A stretch of 64,000 nt of DNA from the NCBI GenBank assembly GCA_021209875.1, contig JAGYVD010000010.1:3162001-3226000 (forward strand), given 5' to 3'. Origin of the DNA: Rosellinia necatrix. Taxonomy: Eukaryota > Ascomycota > Sordariomycetes > Xylariales > Xylariaceae. Made by a program: the position numbers and the translations under genes. Below the pieces are notes generated by a model. The model made no database searches. It was not told where the DNA came from and worked only from the letters and a program-made list of their open reading frames with translations. Below are positions 23,159 to 35,745 of this stretch, in pieces (position 1 is the stretch's first letter; every line of letters starts with the position of its first letter).

Positions 23159-25977
23159 AAACTTGTTGCTTTTGCGTGCAAAAAATATAAAAGCTGTTTA
23201 AAAAGCTAGCGTAAATGTTATAAATTTTTTTGTTAAATTGTTATAAATATATTATTAATATATTCTAGCTTTTTAAATAATATTTTATATAAAAAGTTAT
23301 ATTTTAATAATCTTTGGTTTTAATCTAGCGTGAAACAGTAATTAATTTTTACTTTATATAAAAACAGGTTGTTTAAAGCAGCTTTTAAAAAAATATTTAA
23401 ATATTTATAATAAGCTTTTTTTTAGTTCAGCTTTATTTTTATGTAATAGTTTATTTTAAATCTTTTATTTTTATATTTTATTATTTTATTAATTTTATAT
23501 AATATAGTTATATAATAATATATTATACTGTTTTATTATATCGTTATATTAAAAGCTATAGTTTTAATAATTATAATTTCTAAAATTAATGTTTATATTA
23601 TTTAATAATATTTTATAAAAGTTAGTATAATTTTTAAACATTTTTTTAAATAAAGCTTTTATTTTTAGTTTAATTTTACTACTTTTAAAATTAAGTTAAT
23701 ATTTCTGTTTTTATTTTATATTTTTTATTTTATATATTTTTGCATAATTTTAGTTTTTATTTAAAATAACTATTAATTTTAACGCTTTAAAATAACTACT
23801 AAAATAAATTCAAAAAGTTTTTAAGTTTATATTGTTTATAATCGGCTTAGTTTTTAACTAAATAATTTTTTGCTATATTTAGCTTAAAATGTTTTATTTC
23901 TGCAGCTTTTTTTTTTGCTGCTTTTAATTAAATTATTTATTTTTATATTTTTTATTTTTGCGGTTTATTAGTTCTTTTTTTAAGCGACGTTTTTTTAATG
24001 TTTAAAATGTTTTAATAAATCGTTTGTTTTATTTATTAAAATTTTAAAAGTTTCATATTTTAGTTTTTAGTTATTTAAAAATAAAAGTTGTTTATATAAA
24101 AATTTATTAATACGTTATAATAGTTATAATATTTTTTTAATAATTATATTATATTTTATATTAATTTCGATTAAAAAACTTTTTTTTATTTTATTTTTAT
24201 ATAATTTATTTTTATAGTTTTTATAAAAATAGCGCTAATATATATATTATTTAATTAATCAAAGTTGTTTTTATATAAATCATTATTATTATAATATTTT
24301 GATTTATAATAAATAAAACATTTGTTTTTTAAAATAAAAGCTTTAAACTAATTTAATTTTAGCTTAACATAAATTTTTGTTTTATTTTTTGTTTATTTAA
24401 TAATAGCAACGCTTTTATTATTATTTTTTAATATATAAGCGTTTTTAAGTTAAAAACTATTTCAAGCCGCTTAAGTTAAAGTTTTTTCTAGCTTTTTTTT
24501 TTTTGAGATTTTTTTTTTTTATAAAGCTTTATTTTAAATAAAATTCTTCTGCTGCTAATAGTTGTATAACTATATATATTTATAATAAACAGTAAAGTTT
24601 ACTATATTATTATATAGTTTATTTATATAAAGTTTATTTAAACGTTTAAATAATTTATTATATATGTTTTATTTAATATTTTTTAAATTAACTTATGTTA
24701 TATTAGCTTATTAAGCAAACTTAATATAAAATACAATAAACTTATTGTTTGCAGCTATTTTTAAGTTTTAATATTTAATTTTAGCTTTTTTATATTTATT
24801 AAAACTGTTATAAAATAAAAAAAAATAGTTTAAAACTTTTCGGCTTGTTTTTAGCATTAGTTTGCTGTAGTTATTAATAATAAACAATATAAAGTTTTTT
24901 AAACTTTTATTTTTTATACAGGTAGCGATATAATTAATTCTTTTTAATTTATATTAAAAATAATCGCTATTTTTAATAAGTTTGTTTTTTTAAAGCATAA
25001 ATTAATACTTAAATTTTATTTTTAATTTGTTGCTTATTAGCTTTTTGTTTATAAAAACTAATAGTTCTGCAGCTTTAAAATTTAATTTTAATTTTTTTTT
25101 AATATATTACAAGTTAAAATTGCCTAAGTCTAGCTTAAATATAATTTTTTAATAACTGCTAAATATTCTGTTTAATTAAACAGATATTATAACAATTTAA
25201 TTTTTGAAATTTTAATTTTTTATTTATTTTAATTAAAATATAATTTAAGTTTGCTTTAAGTTTTTATTTTATAAGCTAAACTAGTTTATTTAATATAATA
25301 TTTATATAAAGTTATTGTTTATTTTATTTATTAAATTAATAATATTTTTAAAATATTTTAAACGGCATTAATAAACAACAAATAATATTTAAATTTATAA
25401 CATATTTTTTAAAATAATTATAAACTAGTTTTATAAACTGCTAAAAGTTTATAAAGCTATTTTATAATAAAAATACATGCTTTTTTTTAAGCGTTATTAC
25501 TATAAATATTATTTTTAATGGTTTATTAATAATAAAATAAGCTGTATTAGTTTTTATTTATTTTATAAAGTTTTTATAAAGTTTTATAAAAGCTAGCTGT
25601 ATATAAGTTTTAGCTATTATTTTAAGCGGTATAATTTTAATAAAAAAATATTAATAAGTTTGTTTTTTTTTTATTTTTATTTTTTTTATAACTATTGTTT
25701 TTATGTTTAAAACGTTTTATTATATTAATATTATCTGCTTATAATATTAATTTTATAAACTTTAAAAACTAGCAACAAAGTTTACAGTAATTATATTAAT
25801 TAATGTTTTAAAATGCTAGTTTATTTAAATCGTTTTTTTTAAAACGTATTTATTGCTTAACTTTTGCTAAAAACGTTAAATTTTTTTTTTTTGCTATAAT
25901 ATTTTTAACATATTAATTAATTAGTTGTTTAAAAAAATATAACGTTTTTTTAAACAATAAAAAATAAACCTTAGTTT

Positions 25978-26236
25978 TATAATAGCTGCAATAACAACAG
26001 TTAAAATAATACCTAACTATACTTATATATTAAAAAAAAAAAAAAACTACATATAGGGCCAACGGCCGGAATTCCTACTTGTATATACTACTAGCTATTC
26101 ACTACGTGACTGGCCTACCTACCACATTTACTATTCCATACCTGTACCTGCCTAGCCAGGTGGCCAATCAGGGATCAGCTGGCCGGTTGGCCAGCCGGCC
26201 AATCAGAGATCACCATTATGGCTGTGGGCCATGACA
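25978..26236 (-). repeat. Right LTR of copy 1 (5' LTR), mostly spared
   Basis: Keeps much higher GC than the left LTR. It carries CCAATCAG at about 26,164 and 26,199, read as ATTGG on the coding strand, and TATA-like sequence near 26,025-26,055, consistent with U3 promoter elements. It begins TATAATAG (TGTAATAG with one G to A change) and ends ATGACA. Confidence 0.85.
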
Positions 26237-26407
26237 TGTTAACATGTTTTTATAGCGTATTTATATTTTTCTATATATTATTTATTGCAACAGCTGTTGT
26301 TTAATAACTAAATTGCTCTTTGCTTTCGGGTTAAGGTTGCCACTGTTGTTGGCTGTTGACTTAGTTAAAATTTTGCTGATTTTCTGTTATATAAAAAAGC
26401 ACAGCTA

Positions 26408-26885
26408 ATTAAAAGCTTAGGTTGCGTGTTGCTATTTCTGCTAGTTATAAGCCCTGTATTGCTGCACTTAATAAAAACAGCCGGTTATGTGTCAGTATCT
26501 CTGCTTATAACAAGCCTGCAGCGATATATTTAATAAAAACAGCCTGTTATATGTTATTATTTCTGCTAATTATAAGCCTGCAGCAATATATTTAATAAAA
26601 ACAGCTTGTTATATGTTGTTATTTCTGCTAATTATATATTTATATTTATATATTTAATAAAAATAATAGGTTATATGTTATTATTTCTGTTAATTATAAA
26701 CTTATATTTATATATTTAATAAAAACAGCAGGTTATATATTATTATTTTTGCTAGTTATAATTTTTGCTAGCATATATTTAATTAAAATAATAAATTATA
26801 TGCTGTTATTTTTATTAATTATAAACTTATATTTATATATTTAATAAAAACTGCAGGTTATATATTATTATTTTATTAAATTAAA
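26408..26885 (+). repeat. 62-bp tandem array in P1
   Basis: Units centred on AATAAAAACAGC start at 26,470, 26,532, 26,594, 26,656, 26,718, 26,781 and 26,843. The sixth step is 63 bp, as it is in P3, so the array was duplicated as part of the element. Each unit contains GTTGCTATTTCTGCTAGTTA or a mutated form. The 62-bp period is not a multiple of three. Confidence 0.85.
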
Positions 26886-26889
26886 AAAT

Positions 26890-27060
26890 AAATATTTAAA
26901 TATTTTTAAATATTTATTTTTATTTATATATATTAATTTTTTATTAATTAAGTTTAAAAATAAATATTTTAATCAGTTTAAATATTTATTTTTTATTTAT
27001 ATATTTTAATTTTTTATTAACTAAGTTTAAAAATAAATATTTAAGCATGTTTAAATATTA
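26890..27060 (+). repeat. Three palindrome units upstream of the P1 frame
   Basis: Palindrome-type cores (AAATATTTAAA...TTTAAATATTT) start at about 26,890, 26,962 and 27,035, spaced 72-73 bp. They are more diverged than the array after the frame. Confidence 0.7.
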
Positions 27061-27710
27061 ATATAAATTATTTATTTAATATATATAAATTAACTTATAT
27101 AAACAAACCGTTTTATTTTATATTTAATTATATATAAATAAATTTTTATTTAATAAATTTTTTATTAATATTAATATTATATTTGTTTTTTTTACTAGTT
27201 TAATTAGCTTGTTTTATATTTTATTTACGCTATTAGCTTAATAATATTTTTAAATAATATTTAACGTAATTAAAAAAACAAAAAAGCTTGTTAATAAAAA
27301 CTAGCTAACTTTTAATAAAAACTTTTTATTTTAAAAACTAAGCTTATATTTTTTTATATTATTATTTATTTAATTAATCGAATAAATTACAAACTTTTTA
27401 AAATTTTATATATTTTAATTAAATATTTTAACTTTATTTTTTTAATTTAAATATATAGCTACGCTATAAATATATTATTTAATTTTAAGCTTAATTGTTT
27501 TTATTATTTATTTTAAATAATATTTTTAGTTTAATTATATAATTTATTAGCTTTTAAATTAATAAATAAAATAGTTATTAACTTAATAGTTATAAATTTA
27601 ATAGTTATAAACTTATAACGTTATATATTATATTTAGTATATATATAGCCGGTAATAATAACAAGCTTTATATATTTTTTATATATAAAAATAAGCAAGC
27701 AGTATTTTAG

Positions 27711-28088
27711 CTACTAGCTGCAGCTGTTTTTTTTTTTAATAATACAGGCAATAAACATTTTGTAAATACTGCAGTCGGTTTATATTTATTTAATAATAAA
27801 TATTCCGCTGATTTTATACTGCTTCAGGTTTTATTTTCTGATAAAAAAAACAACGCTTATAATTTTAATAAAAACAGCAACGTTTATAAATTTAATAAAA
27901 AAAACAACACTTATAACTTTAATAAAAAAAGCAACGCTTATAACTCTGATAAAAAAAACAACGCTTATAATTTTAATAAAAAAGACAACGCTTATAACCC
28001 CGACAAAAAAAACAACGTTTATAGCCCCGACAAAAAAAACAACGCTTACGATTTTAACGAGAAAAACAACACTAGGATTAATAATTAG
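27711..28088 (+). pseudogene. P1 reading-frame remnant with 9-residue repeats
   Basis: A stop-free frame of 125 codons (no ATG) between TAG at 27,708 and TAG at 28,086. It reads NNTGNKHFVNTAVGLYLFNN, then KYSADFILLQVLFSDKK, then about eight 9-residue units of N-N-A-Y-N-x-D/N-K-K type, and ends TRINN. The same protein sequence is read in P3 and, with frameshifts, in P2. Homology continues upstream through a stop into YIAGNNNKLYIF. Amino-acid-level agreement across mutated copies shows it was coding. I do not recognise the protein: no transposase, RT or helicase motif is visible. It is the C-terminal part of something longer. Confidence 0.65.
27851..28070 (+). repeat. 27-bp tandem array encoding the 9-residue repeat
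   Basis: Eight units starting CAACGCTTATAA, each exactly 27 bp. The third codon positions and the NPD/NSD/NFN part vary, while N-N-A-Y and K-K codons are stable. Confidence 0.85.
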
Positions 28089-28316
28089 CGCTATTTAGAC
28101 TTGTTATATAGCGCTAAAAATATCCCTTTTTATAAATAGCTTAAGCAGCGATTTTTTATGCTTGCATATATTAAAATTAACTTAGTGCAGCTCTAATTAA
28201 CTAATATATGTTAAAATATATATTATTGTAATAAATTAACTTTTATTTAAATAATATTTATAATAAAGTAATCTTTATATATTTACTTCCAAGATTATAA
28301 ACTAGCTTTAAAAAAC

Positions 28317-28500
28317 AAATATTTAAACATGTTTAAATATTTGCTTTTTGCTTATATATATTTTTTAAGTTGTAGACCGGCTTTAAAATATAAATATTTA
28401 AGCATGTTTAAATATTTGCTTTTTGTTTATATATACTTTTTAAATTATAAACCAGCTTTAAAATATAAATATTTAAGCATGTTTAAATATTTATTTTCTG
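28317..28500 (+). repeat. Palindrome array in P1, left of the insertion
   Basis: Palindrome cores start at 28,317, 28,392 and 28,467, exactly 75 bp apart. The half site is AAATATTTAAACA; with its complement it makes a perfect 26-bp palindrome. The linker contains TTATAAACYRGCTTT. The array resumes at 35,291. Confidence 0.9.
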
Positions 28501-28748
28501 TGTAATATCTGCAATAGCGGCAGTTGGAGCAGAGTCCAACTATACCTATATATTAAAAAAAAAAAACTATATATAGAGCCGACTGCCAGAATTTCTACTT
28601 TTATATATTATTAGCTATTTATTATATAATTAGCTTACCGCATTTACTACTTTATATTTATACCTAGTTAGCTAAAAAACTAATTAAAAGCCGCTAAACT
28701 ATTTATTTATTTAGCTAATTAAAACTATTATAGCTATAAGTTATAATA
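28501..28748 (-). repeat. Left LTR of copy 2 (3' LTR), heavily mutated
   Basis: Aligns to 35,016-35,285, with nearly every difference a C to T or G to A change here. For example ...AAGTTATAATA stands for ...GGGTCATGACA. Confidence 0.85.
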
Positions 28749-28761
28749 ATCCTCCTCCTGC
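28749..28761 (-). other. Polypurine tract of copy 2
   Basis: On the minus strand GCAGGAGGAGGAT directly precedes the 3' LTR. This is where plus-strand DNA priming occurs in LTR retrotransposons, and it fixes the orientation. In copy 1 the same place is all A on the minus strand. Confidence 0.7.
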
Positions 28762-31700
28762 AAAAAAACTTAGCTTAAGTTTTTAGCCCCGCAGAACTAA
28801 AAACATGCGAAACTAATTTTTTTTAAAGCTGTTTACGCTACGTTTAAAGTTTAAACTAAAAACTTTTAAATTAATACTTTTAAGCTGTAAAAAAATACTT
28901 TTAATATATATAATTAATTAAAATTTAAAAATTTTTAATTTTTAGTTTTATATTTATTACGCTAATTAATTAATTTTTACCCGATCTATTTTTTAATTAA
29001 GCTATTTATTATATTATTTATATTTTACTTATAATTTTAGCAGCGTTTTATTTTCTAATATATTATTATTTTTATATACTTTAATAAATATATTTTTTTT
29101 AGCCGCTTTAATCTAGTTTTATAGCCGTTTTAATAGTCCTGTTTTTTTTAGATATTTATTATAATACTTTCTTAGCTTAATTAAAACGTTTGTTAAATCA
29201 GCAGCTAAATATTAATTATTATTATATTTTTAGCTTTTTAAAACATTTTATAAAACAGTTTTTTTTTAGATTTTTAATAATAAAATCTTTTTATTTTTAT
29301 TTTTTTTTCTAGCGCTTTATTAATTATTTTTTTAATTAAAACATTTTTTATTTAAATAAAAATTATTAACGTATTTTATAATTATTTAATATAAAACTAG
29401 CGGCTTTTTGTTATATTATTAATAATTTTAATTTAAATATATTAAAGCAGTTAATTTTAATATTAACAATTTTATAAGCTTGTTATATTATTAAATAGTT
29501 TAGCTTATTATTAAATTAATCGGTTTGTTTTTTTTTTTTATAAATATATAGTTTTTAATTATAAAATTTAAGTTTTATTAATACTTATTAGCTTATATAA
29601 TTATTTATTATTATATTTTTATATTTATATTTTTCCTTTTTAATATAGTTGTAAACTTTTTTATAAACGCTTAAACTTTTTTTAAATAATCTTTTTTAAT
29701 TTATTTTTTTATAATTGTTTTATTTTTATTTAACACTTTTAATTAAACGTTATATTTATTAGCTTTTTATTAATATTTTTTTAAAACAGTTTTTTAAAGC
29801 TTTATAAAATAAAAACGTTTATATAGTATTTAAAGCTAAAAACGCTTTAAACTAATTTTTTATAAATAATTAATATATAGTTACAGCTGTTAATTTATTT
29901 ATTAATATATTATTTTTATTTATTTTATTAATTAATAATATTCTACTGTAAAAAGTCCAGCTTTATATTATAAATTTTTAATAGCTTGTTTATAAAATTA
30001 GCAATAAACTAGCTTTTTTATCGCTAACTATTATTTTTAACTATTTATATATTTAATAAAAACTTTTATAATATATTTTAATAGTATTTTTATTATTACT
30101 AACTTTTTATATATAATTGTTTATATTAGTTTTAATAGTTTATTAATTATATAAAATATTATATTATTTTTATATTTATTTTTAAAAAGCTTTTAAAATT
30201 TATTATTATATATTGCTATATATATTTTAACACTAGTAAAAAAATTAGCTTTTTAATATTTTATTATAAAAAACTTTTATAAAATAATAAAAACAGTTTA
30301 TTATATATTAATCGATTTTATAATACAGTTTTAATTATTAATAACGTTAAAATATTAAACGTTTTATTTTTCTGCGGCTTAAATATATTATTGCTAGCTT
30401 TATATAAGCTTTTTAATTATTTAAATTTATAGATTATTTAATTTAAAAATAACTAACTTTTTTATATAATAAAAATCTTTTAATATTAACTAATTAAAAT
30501 TTTTATTAGCTCAAGCTTTTTTAATACTTATTTAAACTAATATTATATAGATTAGTTTTAAATACTGCGTTTATAAATATTACTTTTAATAGTAATAAAA
30601 ATATAATATTTTTATAAAATATATTTTATATACGCTTTTATTATTTTAAAATTATTAGTTTAAAAAAGCTATAGTTTTTTGTTTATTTTTTACTGTTTTT
30701 ATATTTTTAAGTTTTTATTAGTTTAAAAAATATCCGCTATTATATTTTTTAATTTTAAGCAATATATAATATTAAAATTATAATATATTATAAGTTTAGT
30801 TTATTTAGCCTGTTTTAAGTTTAAAATTTTTTTATATTAAAATATTTTAATATAATATAATTTATAATAATTAAAAACAGCTGTAGTTATTATAAGCTTA
30901 TAAGTTTTATTTTTTAATAAAACAGCTTTTTAATTACTGCTAGCATTTTTTTGTTATAAATATTATAGTTTAATTTTATGTTATAAAAAATTTTTAAATA
31001 AAATATAACTAGCTGTTATAAAACGTTTGCAGTTTTTTTTTATAATAGAACGCTGGCAGCTATACCGTCGGATATTTTTGTTTTAATTTTAGTTTTATTT
31101 TTATAATTAAAATGCTATAATATTAACGCGTTAATTAGTTTATTTTTTAGCGTTTTAAACGTTTTGTAACAAAAATTTAATTAAATTAAGTCAGTTTTAA
31201 TATAAATTAAATTATTTAATAGTTTAACTATTTATTTATATTTATAAATAAATTTTTATAAAAGTTATAAAAACTTAAAAATAACTGCACTTTTTTAATA
31301 ACGTTTTATTTTTTTTTAAATGTTTTTAATTATAAATAATTTTAATTTTATTAAAATTAATTTTTATATTTTAGTTTTAATAATAAACTTAAAAACTTAG
31401 TTTTTTTATATAAAACTTATATTTTTTAAATCAGCTTATAATTTTATTTTTTAAAGCATAATAATATTTTATTTATATAATATTAATATTTTAATTTATT
31501 ATTTAAATAAATCAGGATATTATTAATATAAGCTATATAAAAATATTTAAATATTTTATAATATATTATTAATATATTTTTAAAAGTTGCTAATTTATTA
31601 ATTAATTTAAAAGCAGCTTTTAAATTAATAAGCTTTATATTATGTTTAAAAACAGTTAATTTTTATTTTTTTATAATATAAATATAATAAAATATTTATT

Positions 31701-31792
31701 TAATATTAATTTTAATAAATATTTTAGCTTATATTATATAAACTAATATTTTTTAATTAAGAGCAATAAATATTAATTTTTTATATTAAAAC

Positions 31793-31825
31793 GTTTAGTT
31801 TTTTATAATTAACATATAAACATAA
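31793..31825 (-). pseudogene. Reverse transcriptase motif remnant of copy 2
   Basis: Reads LCLYVNYKKLN on the minus strand, parallel to LRLYVDYKKLN in copy 1. The Asp to Asn change is a single G to A. The surrounding frame carries several TAA stops. Confidence 0.65.
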
Positions 31826-34800
31826 TAATTTGTTATTTTTTATATAAATAATATAAAACAGCTTAAAAAGCTAGTATAAGCTTTATAAATTTTTTGCTAA
31901 GTTGTTATAAATATATTTTTGCAGGTTTTAGCTTTTTAAATAATATTTTATAAAAAACTATATTTTAATATTTTAAAGTGTTAATTTAAAATTAAGCAGT
32001 AATTTACTTTTAGTTTATATAAAAACAAGTTGTTTAAAGCGGCTTTTAAAAAACATTTAAATATTTATAATAAGCTTTTAAAACAATTTATTGCAAATTT
32101 TTTTTAATTTTATTTTATTTTTAAATAATAGTTTATTTTAAATTTTTATTATTTATTATTTATTATTTTATTAATTTTATATAACATAGTTATATTATAA
32201 TATATTATATTATTTTATTATAACGTTATATTAAAAGCTACAAGTTTAATAATTATAATTTTTATTAATTAATGTTTATATTATTTAATAATATTTTGTT
32301 AAAATTAATAAAAGCTTTAAATGTTTTTTTTAATAAAGTTTCTGTTTTAAGCTTAGTTTTTATTATTTTAAAAGCTAGTTTAATGTTTTAGTTTAATATT
32401 TTTTATTTTATATATCGCTTATATAGTTTTATTTTTGTTTAAAACACCTGCTAGTTTTAAAGTTTTAAAACTTATATTAAAATAGTTTTAAAAAATAAGA
32501 ATTTTTAAGCTTGCGCTTTTAATAATTAAAATAGCTTTTAATTAAATAATTTTTGCTATATTTAATTTAAAATATTTTAAGTTTATAATCTTTTTTTATT
32601 ATATTTAATTAAATTAATTATTTCTATGTTTTTGTTTTTTTATTAATTAGTTTTTTTTAAGCAATATTTTTTAATGTTTAAAATATTTTAATAAGTTTTC
32701 TGTTTTATTTATTAAAATTTTAAAAACTTAATATTTAAATTTTAGTCGCTTAAAAATAAATATTATTTATATAAAAATTTATTAGCATGTTATAATATTT
32801 ATAATACTTTTTTTAATAATTACGTTATATTTTATATTAATAACTATTAAAAAACCTTTTATATAATCTTTTTTATATTTTAAAATATAATTTTAAAACT
32901 AAATCTATTTGTTAGGTTAAATTATTATTATATTTAATAATAATAACTAGTTTAAAACTTGTTATAATTTTAAGTTTTAAATATTTTATTACTTAAGCGG
33001 CAAAAATTACGCTAATTAAAATATATATATCTGCTTTTATATTAGTTAAAGCTTTAATAAATAATATAAATTTATTATTTATTATAATATAATTTATAAA
33101 AACAGGTTTTTTTTATTATGTTTTTAAAAAATTAAACAAAATTTTTCTATATTATATTATATTAAATATTAATATTTTTATTTAAAAAAAGTCTAGTTAT
33201 TTTAAGCTGTTTTTTTTTTTTTTTATTTACGTTTATTTTTTTATATAATCTGTTTTTATAGTTTTTATAAAAATAATATTAACGCATATATTATTTAATT
33301 AATTAAAATCGTTTTTATAAAAGCAATTATTATTATAGTGTTTTTATTTATAATAAATAAAACATTGTTTTTAAAATAAAACTTTAAATTAGTCCAGTTT
33401 TAGTTTAATATAAATTTTTATTTTATTTTTTATTTATTTAATAACTGTTATTTTTTATTGTTATTCTGTAATTAATAAATATTTTTAATTAAAAACTACT
33501 TCTAGCAGCTATAATTAAAACTTTTTCTAGCTTTTTATTTTTTTATATTTTATTTTTTTTAAAGCTTTATTTTAAACAAAATTCTTTTGCTATTAATAAT
33601 TATATAACTATATATATTTATAATAAATAAAAAGTCTATTATATTATTATATAGCTTGTTTATATAAAATTTATTTAAACGTTTAAACAACTTGTTATAT
33701 ATATGCTGTTTAAAATTTTTTCAATTAACTTTTGTTATACCGGCCTAATAAATAAACTTAATATAAAATAAAATAAATTTAACGTTTATTATTATTTTTA
33801 AGTTTTAATATTTAATTTTAGCTTTTTATATTTGTTAAAGTTATTATAAAATAAAAATAAATAGTCTAATATTTTTAATTAGTTTTTAATATTAGTTTAT
33901 TATAATTATTAATAATAAACAGCATAAAATTTTTAAAAGCTTTACTTTTTATATAACTAATAATATAATTAATTTTTATAATTTATACTAAAAATAGTTA
34001 TTATTTTTAATAAGTTTATTTTTAAAAATATAAACTAATATTTAAATTTTACTTTTAACTTATTTTTTATTAGTTTTTTATTTATAAACATAAAAGTTTA
34101 ACCGTTTTAAAAATTAATTTTAATTTTTTCTTTATATATTATAAGTTTAAAATTTTTAAGTTAAGTTTTAAAATAATTTTAAGCGATTATTAAGCCTGTT
34201 TAATTCAACAGATATTATAATAATCTAGTTTTTAAAATTTTAATTTTGTTGTTAGTTTTAATTAAAGCTTAGTTTAAGTCAGCTTTAATTTTTTGTTTTT
34301 AAGCTAAATTAAGTTATTTAATATATTATTTATATAAAATTATTATAAATATTATTAATTATATTAGCAATATTTTTAAAATATTTTAAATAACGCTTAT
34401 AAATAAAAATAATATTTAAACTTATAATATATACTTTTAAAATAATTTTAAACTAGTTTTATAAACTATTAAAAATTTATAAAGCTGTTTTATAAAAAAA
34501 ACACGCGATTTTTTTTATTTATTATTGCTATAAAAACTATTTTTATTCATTTATTTATAATAAAATAAACAGCGTTAGTTTTTATTTATTTTATAATATT
34601 TTTATAAAGTTTTATAAAAGCTAGCTATATATATGCTTTAATTATTACTGCTAGTAATACAACTTTAATATAAAAGTATTAATAAATTTGTTTTTCTGCT
34701 TTTTTATTTTTGTTATAGCTTTTATTTTTTTAGTCGGAGCGCTTAGCTGTATTAATATTATCAGCCTGCTTTAATAACTTTATAAACTTTAAAAACTAAC

Positions 34801-35015
34801 GCTAAAATTTATAATAGTTATATTAAATATTATTATATAAAGCTAGTTTATTTAAGTCGTTTTTTTTAAAACATATTTATTGTTTAGCTTTTGCTAAAAA
34901 AATTAAGTTATTTTTTTTTGCTATAACGTTTTAATAAATTAATTAATTAATTAATTATTTAATTAGTTAAACAAATTCAACGTTTTTTTAAACAATAAAA
35001 AATAAACTTTAATTT

Positions 35016-35285
35016 TATAATAGCTGTAATAACAGCAGTTAAAACAGAGTCCAACTATACTTATATATTAAAAAAAAAAACTAAAGTTAAAAAAAAAAAA
35101 AAACTATATACAGGGCCGACAGCCAGAATTCCTACTTATATATACCACTAGCTATTCACTATATAACTGGCCTACCGCATTTACTACCTTGTATTTATAC
35201 CCAGTTAGCCGGGGAACTAATCAGGGGCCGCCAGGCCACTTATTTGTCCAGCCAATCAGGGCTATTATGGCTGTGGGTCATGACA
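35016..35285 (-). repeat. Right LTR of copy 2 (5' LTR), mostly spared
   Basis: GC-richer than the left LTR, with CCAATCAG at about 35,252 and a GGCCGCCAGGCC stretch near 35,226. It starts TATAATAGC and ends CATGACA, followed by the TTCTG duplication. Confidence 0.85.
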
Positions 35286-35290
35286 TTCTG

Positions 35291-35745
35291 TTTATATATA
35301 TTTTTTAAATCAGAGACTAGCTCTAGAATATAAATATTTAAATATATTTAAGTATTTATTTTTTATAGCGGTATTATAATTACTTATATTTTTATAAACT
35401 TTATATATTTTAATTAATATAATAAACTAAATAATAGTTATTATAAATCTAATTATTTTATATTTTAAATAATAAACTTAATTATTAATAATAACCTGGC
35501 TTTTTATAATTTATTATTATATAATAATAATATTTAAAACATATTAAAGTTACAGCTAAAACTTTAAAATTTAATTATTAATTATTAGCACGTGTTATTT
35601 TAAAATAAAAACTAAAGCTTTTTTTAGTTAACTAAAAATATTTTATATTTTTGCGTTAATTTATTATAATTATATAAAGCTATAATATTAACATTTATAT
35701 TATATAATTAAAGTTTTTAAAGCTTTTTATTATTATATATTATAT
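35291..35745 (+). mobile_element. P-family repeat, copy P1, continuation
   Basis: The palindrome array finishes here (core at 35,332). TAGCGGTATTATAATTA (from about 35,367) onward then matches 63,632 to the window end, including the CACGTG-bearing TTAGCACGTGTTATTTTAAA. Homology runs to at least 35,745, where the other copy leaves the window; the true right end of P is not known. Confidence 0.75.

Larger units (their letters stand above)
19817..26236 (-). mobile_element. Ty3/Gypsy-type LTR retrotransposon, copy 1, RIP-inactivated
   Basis: The element is 6,420 bp and flanked by the perfect 5-bp target duplication TGTTA (19,812-19,816 and 26,237-26,241). It starts TGTAATAG and ends ATGACA, as LTRs should (TG...CA). 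LTRs are 19,817-20,093 and 25,978-26,236. Orientation is minus: the reverse-transcriptase remnant reads on the minus strand and the purine tract abuts the left LTR. The minus frame near 23,158-23,126 reads LRLYVDYKKLN, close to the Ty3/Gypsy RT motif around VDYR-LN, followed by a TAA stop. Near 22,856-22,833, in a shifted frame, Y-I-N-N-I-L-I-Y stands where the Y-x-D-D catalytic box belongs, with both Asp codons changed to Asn, as RIP would do. No intact gag or pol remains. Confidence 0.9.
26312..28500 (+). mobile_element. P-family repeat, copy P1, left part
   Basis: Starts at ATTGCTCTTTGC and matches the copy at 61,477 base for base apart from transitions: start segment, seven-unit 62-bp array, a short palindrome array (three units here, two in P3), decayed frame with a 9-residue repeat, then a palindrome array with 75-bp period. 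It is interrupted at 28,500 by LTR retrotransposon copy 2 and resumes at 35,291. Replication genes are not recognisable, so whether it is autonomous is unknown. Confidence 0.75.
28501..35285 (-). mobile_element. Ty3/Gypsy-type LTR retrotransposon, copy 2, nested in P1
   Basis: The element is 6,785 bp with the perfect 5-bp target duplication TTCTG (28,496-28,500 and 35,286-35,290), starts TGTAAT and ends GACA. LTRs are 28,501-28,748 and 35,016-35,285. The internal region is homologous to copy 1 throughout. Minus orientation is shown by the purine tract next to the left LTR and by the RT remnant LCLYVNYKKLN (31,825-31,793, minus), the counterpart of the copy 1 motif with the key Asp also turned to Asn. 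It is inserted inside a 75-bp palindrome unit: removing the element and one TTCTG restores exactly 75 bp between flanking palindromes. It is therefore younger than that array. Confidence 0.92.
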
